Assembly (NCBI GenBank): GCA_035358815.1
Contig: DAOPQC010000014.1
Coordinates: 1 to 64,000 of the forward strand
Direction: 5' to 3'
Source of the DNA: Thermoanaerobaculales bacterium
GTDB taxonomy: Bacteria; Acidobacteriota; Thermoanaerobaculia; Thermoanaerobaculales; Sulfomarinibacteraceae
Length of the DNA stretch: 64,000 nt
In this document: one piece after another, positions 55,533 through 64,000 of the stretch
How the letters are laid out: every line of letters begins with the position of its first letter
How positions within the stretch are numbered: position 1 is the first letter of the stretch
The notes under the pieces: model-generated
What the model saw: only the letters and a program-made list of their open reading frames with translations
What the model was told of the DNA's origin: nothing
Database searches by the model: none
Position numbers and translations under genes: made by a program

Positions 55533-55892
55533 ATGGTGAAGCGCCTCCTGCTGTACGCCGTCCTGGCCGGGCTCGCCTTCCTGGCCTGGGACAACCGGCA
55601 CTACCTCAAGGACCTCGCCGGGCTCGACAGCAACCAGATGCGGATCGAGGGCGAGTGGTACCAGGTCTCCTCCAACATCAAGGACCTCGACCGCTACACC
55701 TTCAACGACAAGATGATCGACCGCAACGGCGAGGTCTACGGCGACTACTCGTTCACCGGCAACGACACGATCCAGGCCACCCTGGGCAGCGGCACCGGCT
55801 CCTACACCATCGAGTTCCCGGAGCCGGACGTCATGATCTGGTACCAGGAGGTGCGTGGCACCCGGACCGTGGCCATCCGCTGGCAGCGGTAG
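55533..55892 (+). CDS. Small exported or anchored beta-rich protein
   Basis: A 119-aa protein: one N-terminal helix (LLLYAVLAGLAFLAW), then a lipocalin-like small beta domain (IEGEWYQVSSNIKDLDRYTF). It is likely cotranscribed with the VWA gene. No family is recognised. Confidence 0.7.
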   Translation: MVKRLLLYAVLAGLAFLAWDNRHYLKDLAGLDSNQMRIEGEWYQVSSNIKDLDRYTFNDKMIDRNGEVYGDYSFTGNDTIQATLGSGTGSYTIEFPEPDVMIWYQEVRGTRTVAIRWQR

Positions 55893-55927
55893 GGGAGAGC
55901 GGCGAGGTAGCGGGAGCCCGCCTGGCT

Positions 55928-55960
55928 CCGTTCCCGTCCCCGTTCCCGTCCCCGTTCCCG
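55928..55960. repeat. (CCGTTC)n array
   Basis: CCGTTCCCGTCCCCGTTCCC and related hexamers between the small beta protein and the GGDEF gene. Confidence 0.8.
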
Positions 55961-56101
55961 AGCAGATCCGCTTCCGCACCCGCTTCCCGAGTGGACCGCC
56001 GCTTGCCTCCTCCCTCCCGTGACCGCGAGCACCCGGGAGCGTGACCGAGCGCTCGGGCCGCGGCCGTGCCATAGCCGAGGCTCTACAATGGCCTCACCGT
56101 C

Positions 56102-57388
56102 ATGCGAGGGCCAGGCAGCACGACCGCAATCGTCGGGGGCCTGCTGGTGGCGGCGGCGTGGATCGCCGGCGCCGCCGGGCTGCCCGCGACCTACCGCGCC
56201 GGGGTGCGCATCCTCCCGGGGCTGCTCGCGCTGCTGCTGCTGGTCCTGGCGTGGCGCTTCCGGCGCAGCCGGCTGGCGGTCGCGGCGGCCACAGTCGCCG
56301 TGACCGACCTCCTGCTGCGCGGCCCGCTGGCCGCCTCCGTTGCCCACGGCACAGGCCCCGGCCTGGCCACCCTCGGCCTGCTGCTGCCGATCAACCTCGG
56401 CCTGCTCATCTGGCTCGGCGACCGCCCGCTGCAGCGGCCGTGGTCCCTGCTCCACCTCGCGTCGATCGGCGTCCAGCCGTGGTTGGCCTCGCTGCTGATC
56501 AGGGCCTGGCAGCGCCCGGGCGGCGGGGCGCCGTCCGCCTCCTGGGTCGACCTTCTCGGGTCGCCCCAGGCCGCGGCGCTCGCGTTCCTGATGGCGGTGG
56601 TGTTCGCCGCCCTCGCCTTCGCGGCCCACCGGGTGACCTTCGAGGTGGCGCTGCTGTGGGTGCTGGCGGCGACCGCGCTCGCCGTGCTCGCGCCCGGCGA
56701 CCCCGCTCAGCGCTCGCTGCTGCTGGCCGCGGCCCAGCTGGCGCTGCTGGCCGGGGTGATCGAGGACTCCTACCGGCTCGCCTACCACGACCAGCTCACC
56801 GGCCTGCCGGGCCGCCGTGCCCTCGACGAGACCCTGGAGCGGCTGGACGGAGAGTACGTGATCGCGATGGCCGACATCGATCGCTTCAAGCGCTTCAACG
56901 ACCGCTACGGGCACGAGGCCGGCGACCAGGCGCTGCGCATGGTCGCCGACGAGCTGACCCACGCCGGCGAGGGCGGCCGCGCCTTCCGCTACGGCGGCGA
57001 GGAGTTCGCGCTGCTGTTCGCCGGCCGGACGCCCGCCCCGGTCAGCCTGGCGCTCGAGCAGCTGCGCGCCGCCATCGAGGCCCGCATCTTCACCATCCGC
57101 TCGCCGGACCGGCCGTCCGAGAAGCCGGAGGAGCCGGTCGCCCCCTCCGGCGCGACCGAGCGGGTCACGCTCACGGTGAGCATCGGCGCCGCCGCGCCCG
57201 GGCCCCACCACCCGCGGCCGGGCGACGTGCTCCACGCCGCCGACGCCGCCCTCTACCGGGCGAAGCGCCGCGGCCGCAATCGAGTGGTGGTCGACGGCGT
57301 GCGCTCGACGTCGCGCAGCGCGGCGGAGGGCCGGGGGCGCCGGGCGGCGTCGCAGCGGTCGATCTTCGACGAGGACGCGACGGACTGA
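56102..57388 (+). CDS. Membrane diguanylate cyclase (GGEEF)
   Basis: A 428-aa protein with eight or so N-terminal helices (about 8-220), then a GGDEF domain (about 228-400) with MADIDRFKRFND and the active site RYGGEEF. A low-complexity insert (SPDRPSEKPEEPVAPSG) interrupts the domain before VTLTVSIG. A Ser/Arg-rich tail ends the protein. TACAAT lies 12 bases before the ATG. Its TGA overlaps the ATG of the NRDE pseudogene. Confidence 0.88.
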   Translation: MRGPGSTTAIVGGLLVAAAWIAGAAGLPATYRAGVRILPGLLALLLLVLAWRFRRSRLAVAAATVAVTDLLLRGPLAASVAHGTGPGLATLGLLLPINLGLLIWLGDRPLQRPWSLLHLASIGVQPWLASLLIRAWQRPGGGAPSASWVDLLGSPQAAALAFLMAVVFAALAFAAHRVTFEVALLWVLAATALAVLAPGDPAQRSLLLAAAQLALLAGVIEDSYRLAYHDQLTGLPGRRALDETLERLDGEYVIAMADIDRFKRFNDRYGHEAGDQALRMVADELTHAGEGGRAFRYGGEEFALLFAGRTPAPVSLALEQLRAAIEARIFTIRSPDRPSEKPEEPVAPSGATERVTLTVSIGAAAPGPHHPRPGDVLHAADAALYRAKRRGRNRVVVDGVRSTSRSAAEGRGRRAASQRSIFDEDATD

Positions 57389-57656
57389 TGTGCACGGTCA
57401 CCGTGCTGCGCGACGCTGACCGCGTGCTGGTCACGATGAACCGCGACGAGCGGCGGACCCGGGCCGCCGCGACTGGTCGCCGATGATGACCCGGCCGGTC
57501 TCGATCACCCGCAGCCTCACCCAGGCCGAGCTGCGCGCCGGCTCGGGCCGGATCACGATCCGCTACTGGCGCAGGGACGGCGAGTCGCCGGTCCCGCCGC
57601 ACGAGCCCACGGCCGTTGCGGAGCTCGAGCTCGCCGAGGCCTCGACCGCTTCCTGA
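57388..57656 (+). pseudogene. Internally deleted NRDE/TANGO2-family gene
   Basis: ATG 57388 opens the family N-terminus MCTVTVLRDADRVLVTMNRD but stops at 57486 after 32 codons. In another frame, 57483-57656 encodes SITRSLTQAELRAG and ITIRYWRRDGESP, the typical C-terminal end of the same family. Around 150 codons of the middle are missing, consistent with an internal deletion plus frameshift. The start still overlaps the GGDEF stop. Confidence 0.7.
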
Positions 57657-57717
57657 CCGGCAGCCCCAGGGGAAGCCGCGTCAGCCTCCGGCGAGCGCGC
57701 CGGCCAGCGCCCCCCGC

Positions 57718-58611
57718 TCAGAACAGCGTCGCGACGACCAGTGCGATCGCGAGCACCGTGTTGGTGGCGAGGTTCCAGGCCACGTTGGCGCCCATCGCCG
57801 GGATCGGCACCGGTTGCATCGGGTCGGAGACGACCCAGCGCATGGGGCCAACGAGGAGCAGCGACGGCAGGCACGCCGCCAGGCACGGCAGCGGCAGGAT
57901 GGACATCCCGACCGCCGCCACGATCGACAGTGGCGTGGCGACCGCGGCGGCGGCCCAGGCCAGCGCTGCGGGCCGCCGACCGAACAGCACGACGAGGTTC
58001 CTGCGGCCCCCGGCGCGGTCCGCCGCTTCGTCCGGAAACTCGTTGAGAAGCAGCAGGTTGAAGGTCATGAACGTGGCCGGGATCCCGGCCGCGACGGCCG
58101 CCGCCGAGATCTCGCCGCTGTTGACGAGCGCGGCCCCGACCACCGGCAGTCCGCCCAGCCCGAGCCCGGCCGCGACCTCGCCGATCCCGAGCCTCGCCAG
58201 CACGTCGGTGTAGATCAGGACGCACAGCGCGCCGGCCACCATGATCGGCAGCAGCACCAGCCCCACCCGGCCCAGGAACCAGATCCCGACCGCCAGGCCG
58301 AGCAGCGAGCAAGCGATCGCGAAGACGAGCGCCGTCCGAACGCTCATGCCGCCCGCCGGCAGGGTGCCGCTGCCGCCGGAGAACGGCGTCCGCTGCGTGG
58401 CCAGGTCGATGCCGGTGCGCATGTCGCTCCACTCGTTGAAGGCGTTGACCGCCGCGTGGAGCGAAACCAGGCCGAGAAGCGCGAGCAGCGTCGACCGCCA
58501 CGAGAAGGCCCCGTCGTAGAACGCGGCGGCGGCCCCCGCGGCGATCAGGGTGAAGGGCAGCAGCAGGAAGGGCGCGCGGGCGACGCCGGCGAAGGGTGCG
58601 AGCTTCAGCAT
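57718..58611 (-). CDS. UbiA-family prenyltransferase
   Basis: A 297-aa integral membrane protein with eight or nine helices. The first Asp-rich motif is NAFNEWSDMRTGID and the second region is NEFPDEAADRAGGRRNL, as in UbiA/MenA enzymes that prenylate aromatic quinone precursors. It may use prenyl diphosphates from the mevalonate route encoded at 41-46 kb. A TATACT box 7 bases before ATG 58611 indicates a leaderless transcript. Confidence 0.87.
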   Translation of the reverse strand: MLKLAPFAGVARAPFLLLPFTLIAAGAAAAFYDGAFSWRSTLLALLGLVSLHAAVNAFNEWSDMRTGIDLATQRTPFSGGSGTLPAGGMSVRTALVFAIACSLLGLAVGIWFLGRVGLVLLPIMVAGALCVLIYTDVLARLGIGEVAAGLGLGGLPVVGAALVNSGEISAAAVAAGIPATFMTFNLLLLNEFPDEAADRAGGRRNLVVLFGRRPAALAWAAAAVATPLSIVAAVGMSILPLPCLAACLPSLLLVGPMRWVVSDPMQPVPIPAMGANVAWNLATNTVLAIALVVATLF

Positions 58612-58640
58612 GGCGGGGAGTATAGCCCCCGCCCGGCCAG

Positions 58641-58800
58641 GGGCTAGGATCCAGGGGATAGGATCTGGCCCCAACCGCCCGCTCTTGCCACGGCGTAGCT
58701 TCGAGCGAAGCCGGGCCCGCTTCCGCTTCCGTTCCCGTTCCCGTTCCCGTTCCCGTTCCCGACCAGGACGACCCTGCCGGCAACGCGTCACACGGAGACT
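58641..58800 (+). repeat. Full composite intergenic element: G-run block, GAA/GAA hairpin (copy 4), (GTTCCC)n, conserved 3' flank
   Basis: GGGGCTAGGATCCAGGGG block (58640-58668), CCGCCCGCTCTTGCCAC, hairpin GGC-GTA-GCT-TCG-AGC-GAA-GCC (58692-58712), hexamers (58725-58761), then GGCAACGCGTCACACGGAGAC. The same order recurs at 61032-61200. Confidence 0.82.
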
Positions 58801-58906
58801 CGCACGGGCGCGGAGGCGGGCCAGTACGTCGAGTGGCTGCAATTCCCTCCCCATCCGGCGCGTTTTCCGCTGTGACGGCAGCCGCCGTCATCCCACGGAG
58901 GCGACC

Positions 58907-60028
58907 ATGAGCTGGGCGTACCGGATCGCCAGGGTCTCTGGCATCGACATCAAGATCCACGTCACCTTCCTGCTGATCCTGCTGCTCGGCGGCATGCAGT
59001 GGGGACGGCTGCACGGGACCGCCGGCTTCATCTTCGGCGTGCTCCTGATGCTCGCCCTCTTCGCCTGCGTGACGCTCCACGAGCTCGGGCACAGCCTGGC
59101 CGCCCAGTACTTCAAGATTCCGGTGCGCGAGATCGTGCTGCTGCCAATCGGCGGCGTCGCCCTGCTCGGCAAGCTCCCCGAGAAGCCTCGCCAGGAGCTG
59201 ATCATCGCCGCTGCCGGCCCGGCCGTGAACGTGGTGATCGCAGGAGCCCTGGCGCTGGTGGGCGCTCCGGTGCTCGCGACCCTGGACGGCCGCGGTCTGC
59301 TCGAGGGCGCGGCGCCGGCGCCGTCACCCGCGACCTTCCTGTTCTGGCTGCTCGCCGCCAACGTCACCCTGGTGGCCTTCAACCTGATCCCCGCCTTCCC
59401 GCTCGACGGGGGCCGCATGCTGCGCGCGCTGCTGGCCATGTTCACCGACTACGCACGCGCCACCAGGATCGCTGCCGGCATCGGCCAGGCCGCGGCGGTG
59501 GTGCTCGGCATCCTCGGCGTGATGAGCGGCAACTTCATCCTCGCCATCATCGCGGTCCTCATATTCTTCGGCGCCGGCATGGAGAGCTTCCAGGCCAAGG
59601 CCAAGACGGTGCTGACCACGCTGCGGGTCGGCGACGCCTACAACAAGCACGCGCTGTCGCTGGTGCCCGGTGACCGCATCAGCCGCGTCGTCGACTACCT
59701 CCTGACCTCCTATCAGCCCGACTTCGCGGTCGTGCTCGGGGGCAACCTGCTCGGGGTCGTCACCCGGGACGACGTGCTCCAGGCGCTCGCCCAGCGGCCC
59801 GACGACCCCTACGTCGCCGAGGTCATGGAGCGCAAGGTGGTGCGGGTCGAGGCCGCCGACTCTCTCGAGCAGGTCCAGGAGCGCATGACCGAGGAGAAGG
59901 TGCGGCTGGTGGCGGTCTTCTCCGGCGAGCGGTTTCTCGGGCTGGTCAGCGCCGAGGACCTCCGCGAGGCGCTGTCGGTGCTGCTCTTCGTCCGCCGCCA
60001 GGAGCGGCTCGCCCTGCAGGAGGCATGA
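58907..60028 (+). CDS. M50-family site-2 protease with CBS domains
   Basis: A 373-aa protein: six helices with zinc motif HELGHS (about residue 52) and the second metal block NLIPAFPLDGGRMLRA, followed by a pair of CBS domains (about 235-365; VTRDDVLQAL, VSAEDLREAL). This is the SpoIVFB-like group III S2P with CBS, which cleaves membrane-bound regulators with nucleotide sensing. ACGGAGG precedes ATG 58907. Confidence 0.93.
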   Translation: MSWAYRIARVSGIDIKIHVTFLLILLLGGMQWGRLHGTAGFIFGVLLMLALFACVTLHELGHSLAAQYFKIPVREIVLLPIGGVALLGKLPEKPRQELIIAAAGPAVNVVIAGALALVGAPVLATLDGRGLLEGAAPAPSPATFLFWLLAANVTLVAFNLIPAFPLDGGRMLRALLAMFTDYARATRIAAGIGQAAAVVLGILGVMSGNFILAIIAVLIFFGAGMESFQAKAKTVLTTLRVGDAYNKHALSLVPGDRISRVVDYLLTSYQPDFAVVLGGNLLGVVTRDDVLQALAQRPDDPYVAEVMERKVVRVEAADSLEQVQERMTEEKVRLVAVFSGERFLGLVSAEDLREALSVLLFVRRQERLALQEA

Positions 60029-60086
60029 GCTGCAGTCGCCGCTGCCGGGCCGCAACGTCGCCCTGAGCTACCGCTTCCTGTTCTGA
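60027..60086 (+). pseudogene. Probable remnant of a TonB-dependent receptor C-terminus
   Basis: Overlapping the preceding stop, a 19-codon stretch reads ELQSPLPGRNVALSYRFLF and then stop. PLPGRN followed by an alternating last beta-strand ending in an aromatic residue is the typical end of TonB-dependent outer-membrane receptors. No body or start is present. Confidence 0.5.
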
Positions 60087-60174
60087 TGGATCCGCGGAGC
60101 TCGCATTCACGGCCGAAGGCGGGAGAACGGGGCTGGAGCTCGAGTTCAACGTTCGTCGGGTGCGGCCAGCGTTC

Positions 60175-60999
60175 TCAGCGATCGTCGGCGCGAGAATGGG
60201 GCGGCGCGGAAGCCACCACGACGCACTCGTCGACGACGCGAATCGTCCCCCTGCCCTCGTGGACCAGGTTCTGGCCGAACAGGATCTTGTGGCCGACGAG
60301 GCGGTAGGTCGCGAGGGTGCGCAGCGGCTCGCGCCCGCGCTCGCCGGTGCGCTGGTCGATGGTCGTGATCACGCAGCGCGCGCACGGCTTGACAACCCGG
60401 AAGCCGACCCCGCCGATGGCGATCCGCGACCAACCGTCCTCGGCATGCGGCCCGCAGCCGTCGATCACGATGTTGGGCCGGAAGCGGTCCATCGTCAGCG
60501 GCCGCTCGAGGCGCCGGTTGAGCCCGGCGAGCGAGGCCTCGGACAGCAGCAGGAACGGGAAGGCATCGGCGAAGCCGACCCGGTCGTTGGCGGCGGCGAA
60601 CCGCGGATCTACGGGGCGCTCGCTGGACGGCGGCAGCCGCACCAGCTCGCAGCTCGCGCCCAGCAGCTCGGAGAACCAGCCTGCCGGCCCCGGTCCGGCC
60701 GAGACCGCGGCGCAGCGGTCGCCCCAGATGGTGACCGTGCGGCTGCCGTCGTCGGCGCCGGCCGCAACGGCGAGCGGCGGCAGGCCGGCCGCGGCGAGCC
60801 GCAGCCCATCCGTCGTCAGCGCCACCTCGACCCTGGCCAGACCCGGCCAGTCGCGCTGGGTCATGAACGCGCCGCTGCGATCGACGACCAGCCACTCGCG
60901 GTCGTGGGCGAAGCCGGTGACCACCACCTCGGCCTCGTCGAGCGCGATCCCCCGGCACGACTTGACCGGGTAGACAAACAGCCTGCTGACCCGGATCAT
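60175..60999 (-). CDS. MOSC-domain protein (YcbX-like)
   Basis: A 274-aa protein: N-terminal MOSC beta-barrel domain (IRVSRLFVYPVKSCRGI) and the MOSC domain with the conserved Cys in KPCARCVIT. Family members bind the molybdenum cofactor and act in reduction of N-hydroxylated compounds. TACACT lies 7 bases before ATG 60999 with no Shine-Dalgarno, a leaderless pattern. Confidence 0.88.
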   Translation of the reverse strand: MIRVSRLFVYPVKSCRGIALDEAEVVVTGFAHDREWLVVDRSGAFMTQRDWPGLARVEVALTTDGLRLAAAGLPPLAVAAGADDGSRTVTIWGDRCAAVSAGPGPAGWFSELLGASCELVRLPPSSERPVDPRFAAANDRVGFADAFPFLLLSEASLAGLNRRLERPLTMDRFRPNIVIDGCGPHAEDGWSRIAIGGVGFRVVKPCARCVITTIDQRTGERGREPLRTLATYRLVGHKILFGQNLVHEGRGTIRVVDECVVVASAPPHSRADDR

Positions 61000-61031
61000 G
61001 GCGGGAAGTGTACCCGCCACCCGCCCACCCT

Positions 61032-61200
61032 GGGGTTGGAGATGAAGGATTGGGGATCAGGGGATGGACCCACCCGCCCGCTCTTGCCACGGCGAAGCTT
61101 CGAGCGAAGCCGGGTCCGTTCCCGTTCCCGTTCCCGTTCCCGTTCCCGTTCCCGTTCCCGGCGAGGACGATCGCGCTGGCAGCGCGTAACACGGAGACGG
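61032..61200 (+). repeat. Full composite intergenic element, second copy (GAA/GAA hairpin copy 5)
   Basis: G-run block (61032-61068), CCGCCCGCTCTTGCCAC, hairpin GGC-GAA-GCT-TCG-AGC-GAA-GCC (61091-61111), seven GTTCCC units (61115-61160), then a flank ending AACACGGAGAC, parallel to 58641-58800. Confidence 0.85.
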
Positions 61201-61257
61201 GCCCGGGCACGGCCGGGATCGTCTACGCCGACCGCGCTCGGCTACACTGATCGCGCC

Positions 61258-61881
61258 GTGCCCGTGATCGACGACCTTGCGCTGATGACCCTGATCGCGG
61301 CCGCCATCCTCGCGATCACGGCGATCGGCCTGATCTGGCTGCGGCGCTCGTCACGGCGCCTGCTCGAGCGGCTCGGGCCCGCGTTCGAGCTCGGCACCGC
61401 CCGCCGCGCGAGCACCGCGCCGCCCGCCGTCGCCGGCCTGTTCCAGGGCTTCAGCTGCCGCTACGGCATCGAGCAGCGGTCGCAGTACGGCCCCGGCGGC
61501 GCGAACCTCAGGATCCACGCCTCGAGCCAGCTGCGGTGGCGGGCCTCGCGAAAGGGCCCCGGGACCGCCCTGCTGACGGCGATCCGTGTCCTCACGGACA
61601 TCGCCATCGGCGACGGCGACCTCGACCGGCGGCTGCGGCTCTCGGCCGGCGACGCTCCGATGCTGATGTCCCTGCTCGGCCAGCAGCGGACCCGCGACGC
61701 CCTGCGCGCGCTCGCGGAGACCGAGGGATTCACCTCGATCTCCGTCCGCGCGCGGCGCGCCGACCTCAAGTGGACGCCGCGCCGGCCCGAGCTCGACGAG
61801 GACCCCACGGTGCTGCGCCGCCGCCTGTCCGCCGCCGTCGACCTGCTCGCGGCCTGCGGCTGCCCGCCGCTGCTGGGCTGA
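61258..61881 (+). CDS. Hypothetical single-span membrane protein
   Basis: A 207-aa protein with one N-terminal helix (LALMTLIAAAILAITAIGLIW) and a soluble alpha/beta domain. No motif is recognised. GTG 61258 follows a TACACT box at 9 bases without a Shine-Dalgarno. The next gene follows after 34 bases but has its own TACAAT box. Confidence 0.68.
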   Translation: MPVIDDLALMTLIAAAILAITAIGLIWLRRSSRRLLERLGPAFELGTARRASTAPPAVAGLFQGFSCRYGIEQRSQYGPGGANLRIHASSQLRWRASRKGPGTALLTAIRVLTDIAIGDGDLDRRLRLSAGDAPMLMSLLGQQRTRDALRALAETEGFTSISVRARRADLKWTPRRPELDEDPTVLRRRLSAAVDLLAACGCPPLLG

Positions 61882-61915
61882 CAGCGGGCCTACAATCGTC
61901 ACCGAGGAGCCCGCG

Positions 61916-62311
61916 ATGTTCTGCACCAACCCCGACTGCCCCGACTTCCTCTCGACCGGCGCCCACGGCGAGTTCGTCGACGGCGTGACCGCCTGCCCCT
62001 ACTGCCGGCAGCCGCTCGCCGCGACGCTCGAGGACGGCGGGCCGCTCCCTGCCCTCGAGCCGGACCCGTGGTCGGAGCCCGAGGCGGTGCTCGAAACCTC
62101 CGACCCGGCCGAGCTCGAGGTCGTCAAGTCGATCCTGACCGGCGCCGAGATCCCATTCCTGGTTCGCGGCCACGAGCAGTTCAAGGCGTTCCGGGGCGGC
62201 CACGCCGCGTTCCGCTTCAACCCGCAGGCCGGCGCCGTGGTCATCCTGGTCCCGGCCGAGCGCGCCGAGGAAGCACGGGCGCTGCTCACCGAGGTCGAGC
62301 CCACCGAGTGA
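61916..62311 (+). CDS. Zinc-ribbon/DUF2007-type protein
   Basis: A 131-aa protein: N-terminal CxxxxC and CxxC ribbon (CTNPDCPDF, CPYCRQP), then a DUF2007-like domain (LEVVKSILTGAEIPFLVRG). DUF2007 proteins are small putative signal-transduction domains. GAGG precedes ATG 61916. Confidence 0.78.
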   Translation: MFCTNPDCPDFLSTGAHGEFVDGVTACPYCRQPLAATLEDGGPLPALEPDPWSEPEAVLETSDPAELEVVKSILTGAEIPFLVRGHEQFKAFRGGHAAFRFNPQAGAVVILVPAERAEEARALLTEVEPTE

Positions 62312-62533
62312 GCGGGCGCCTTCCCGGCGCCGCCCATCTTCCGAGCTGGCACTCTCCGACCCCGGCGCCCTGGGCATCGCAGGCGGGTGCCGGTTCGGTT
62401 GGGGCGGTCTTGGCGCGCCGTCCCTCCCGGGAGGCGCCGACCGCGGCGGGAACAGGCGCGGCCTCGACGCGGTTGTTGAGAGCAGTTCTCAGCACGGACC
62501 GCGAGCCGCGGCCTGCCGCCGAAGGAGGCACCG

Positions 62534-64000
62534 ATGTCCAGACTGTCATTGAGCGCAGTTCTCATCATCCTCGTTTCGCTCGCCATGGCAGGCCTCGCGC
62601 CTGCCCAGACCATCGAGCTCGCGCCAATCATGGACGCCACCCTGTACGAGGACGCCGGGGGCGTCCTCGCCAACGGCTCCGGGTCGTACCTGTTCGTGGG
62701 GCGCACCGCGCAGCCTCTGACCCGTCGGGCACTGATCGCCTTCGACATCGCCGGCGCGATCCCGGCCGGCTCCACGATCATCACCGCCGAGCTGAAGATC
62801 GAGGTCTCGAAGGTCTCCGACCCCTCCGACCAGACGGTGTTCGTCCACCGGGTCACCGAGTCCTGGGGCGAGGGCGCGTCCGACGCGCCCGGCCAGGAAG
62901 GCTCGGGCGCCCCGGCCTCGCCGGGCGACGCGACGTGGATCCACCGCAGCTACCCGGCCGACCCGTGGACGACGGCCGGCGGCTCGTTCGTCCCGGCGGC
63001 CAGCGCGCAGCGCGCGATCGGCAGCATCGGCAGCTACTCCTTCAACTCCACGCCCCAGCTGGTCAGCGACGTCCAGGCCTGGCTCGACGACCCGTCCGGC
63101 AATTTCGGCTGGATCCTGCTCATGACCAGCACCACCAACGGCACGGCCAAGCGCTTCGACAGCCGCGAGAACGCCACCGCGAATGCCCGGCCCAAGCTGG
63201 AGATCCAGTACCAGGCCTCGACCCAGGCGCCGGTGGCCAACTTCTCGTGGAGCCCGCAGAGCCCCTCGGCGGGCCAGCCGGTTCAGTTCTCCGACATGTC
63301 GACCGGCAGCCCGACCGCCTGGGCCTGGGACTTCGGTGACGGCAGCGGGAGCTCGGCCGCGCAGAACCCGAGCTACACCTACGGCGTGGCCGGCACCTAC
63401 AACGTCACCCTGGTCGCGACGAACGGCAACGGCAACGACACCGTCACCAAGCAGGTCATGGTCTCCTCCGGCGCCGCCCTCGACACCCTCTACTACCTGC
63501 CGGCCGCGGCCAAGTCCGCCGGGGCCCAGGGCTCCTTCTTCATCACCGACCTCGACATCCAGAACGGTGACGCCAACACCGCCACCTACCAGCTCCTGTG
63601 GCTGCCTCGGGGCGCGGACAACTCCACGCCCGAGGCCTCCGCGTCCTTCAACCTCGCCGCCGGCGCCGCGGTCCGCTACTCCGACGTCCTCGGCGAGGTC
63701 TTCGGCTTCGACGACGGCGCGGTTGGCGCTCTGGCCATCGCGTCCGACAGCCGCGACCTGACGCTGATGAGCCGTACCTACAACTCTCCGCCGGCCGGCG
63801 GCACCTTCGGCCAGGCCATCCCCGGCTACCGGGGGGACCAGCTGATCGTGGAGGGCGAGCGGCGCCGGATCCTGTTCTTCACCGAGAACGGTGAGTTCCG
63901 GTCCAACCTCGGCCTGCTCAACGGCACCGACCAGCCGACCCGCGTCATGTGGGAGCGCTTCCTGCCGGACGGCTCCTCTCTCGGCACCGGCCAGGCCGAC
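62534..64000 (+). CDS. Secreted DNRLRE-PKD surface protein (3' truncated by window)
   Basis: ATG 62534 (GAAGGAGG upstream) opens a frame that continues past the window end, at least 489 codons. A signal peptide (LIILVSLAMAGLAPA) is followed by a DNRLRE-type beta domain (about 27-235; ATLYEDAGG, RRALIAFDI), a PKD domain (about 240-320; PVANFSWSP, WAWDFGDG, YGVAGTYNVTLVATN) and another domain starting DTLYYLPAAAKS. It may end in a GFESGD-type tail beyond the window. Probably an adhesin or enzyme accessory. Confidence 0.82.
   Translation, partial: MSRLSLSAVLIILVSLAMAGLAPAQTIELAPIMDATLYEDAGGVLANGSGSYLFVGRTAQPLTRRALIAFDIAGAIPAGSTIITAELKIEVSKVSDPSDQTVFVHRVTESWGEGASDAPGQEGSGAPASPGDATWIHRSYPADPWTTAGGSFVPAASAQRAIGSIGSYSFNSTPQLVSDVQAWLDDPSGNFGWILLMTSTTNGTAKRFDSRENATANARPKLEIQYQASTQAPVANFSWSPQSPSAGQPVQFSDMSTGSPTAWAWDFGDGSGSSAAQNPSYTYGVAGTYNVTLVATNGNGNDTVTKQVMVSSGAALDTLYYLPAAAKSAGAQGSFFITDLDIQNGDANTATYQLLWLPRGADNSTPEASASFNLAAGAAVRYSDVLGEVFGFDDGAVGALAIASDSRDLTLMSRTYNSPPAGGTFGQAIPGYRGDQLIVEGERRRILFFTENGEFRSNLGLLNGTDQPTRVMWERFLPDGSSLGTGQAD

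Noticed and set aside
57484..57486. TGA in the NRDE gene as a second selenocysteine codon
   Set aside because: The frame after this TGA has no family similarity. The C-terminal homology is in another frame with a large deletion.

Overview
The window is a GC-rich, densely coded bacterial chromosome segment with about 50 genes, one tRNA-Leu(UAA) and no insertion sequence, phage module or CRISPR array. The lineage is not proven by any single gene. An acidobacterial-type VWFA-related protein, many Sec- or lipoprotein-exported proteins with FN3, PKD, kelch and FG-GAP domains, CHASE2 and GGDEF signalling proteins, and the overall style suggest an Acidobacteriota-like, probably diderm organism. This is an inference.

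Layout. 1-4.9 kb: the 3' part of an FN3-type surface protein, an ECF sigma factor with a small membrane partner, tRNA-Leu, and a secreted redoxin-like protein whose frame is interrupted by one TGA exactly where the first redox Cys belongs, followed by a SECIS-like hairpin (a selenoprotein candidate). 5-17 kb: metabolic and housekeeping genes (Pat-type acyl-CoA synthetase/acetyltransferase, metallo-hydrolase, URO-D-family protein, corrinoid protein, thymidylate-synthase-like protein, CreD, a rubredoxin-glutamate synthase fusion, rubrerythrin). 17.6-29 kb: a diguanylate cyclase, a glycine-zipper lipoprotein, a large M6-type protease, a leucine-rich-repeat protein, a phosphodiesterase-TPR lipoprotein and three tandem exported paralogues sharing the C-terminus PVxLQSFx(I/V)E. 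29-33.4 kb: an NmrA-like protein and TldD/TldE. 33.6-39.2 kb: a FecR-domain gene and a Gly-rich exported-protein gene, divergently transcribed, each with a good sigma54 (-24/-12) promoter, next to a CHASE2 histidine kinase and an NtrC-type sigma54 activator; this looks like a self-contained envelope regulon. 41.2-46.4 kb: a mevalonate operon (mvaD, phosphomevalonate kinase, an HMG-CoA reductase fused to mevalonate kinase, idi), covering HMG-CoA to DMAPP. 46.4-64 kb: an FHA-GAF-PP2C phosphatase, oxidoreductase, M29 aminopeptidase, QueD, nitrilase, rhomboid, VWA protein, GGDEF protein, UbiA prenyltransferase, M50 site-2 protease, MOSC protein, zinc-ribbon/DUF2007 protein and the start of a DNRLRE-PKD surface protein.

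The intergenic DNA is unusual. Ten (GTTCCC)n-type arrays, G-run blocks at gene 3' ends that often supply the stop codon, a 21-23 bp hairpin with a covarying stem present in five copies, and two inverted composites are spread over the window. Several gaps also hold fossils of gene ends: the C-termini of an S9 peptidase, probably a TonB receptor, a GFESGD-tail protein, and both ends of an NRDE/TANGO2 gene. At least six genes have a TAnnCT -10 box only 6-9 bases before the start codon, which suggests leaderless transcripts.
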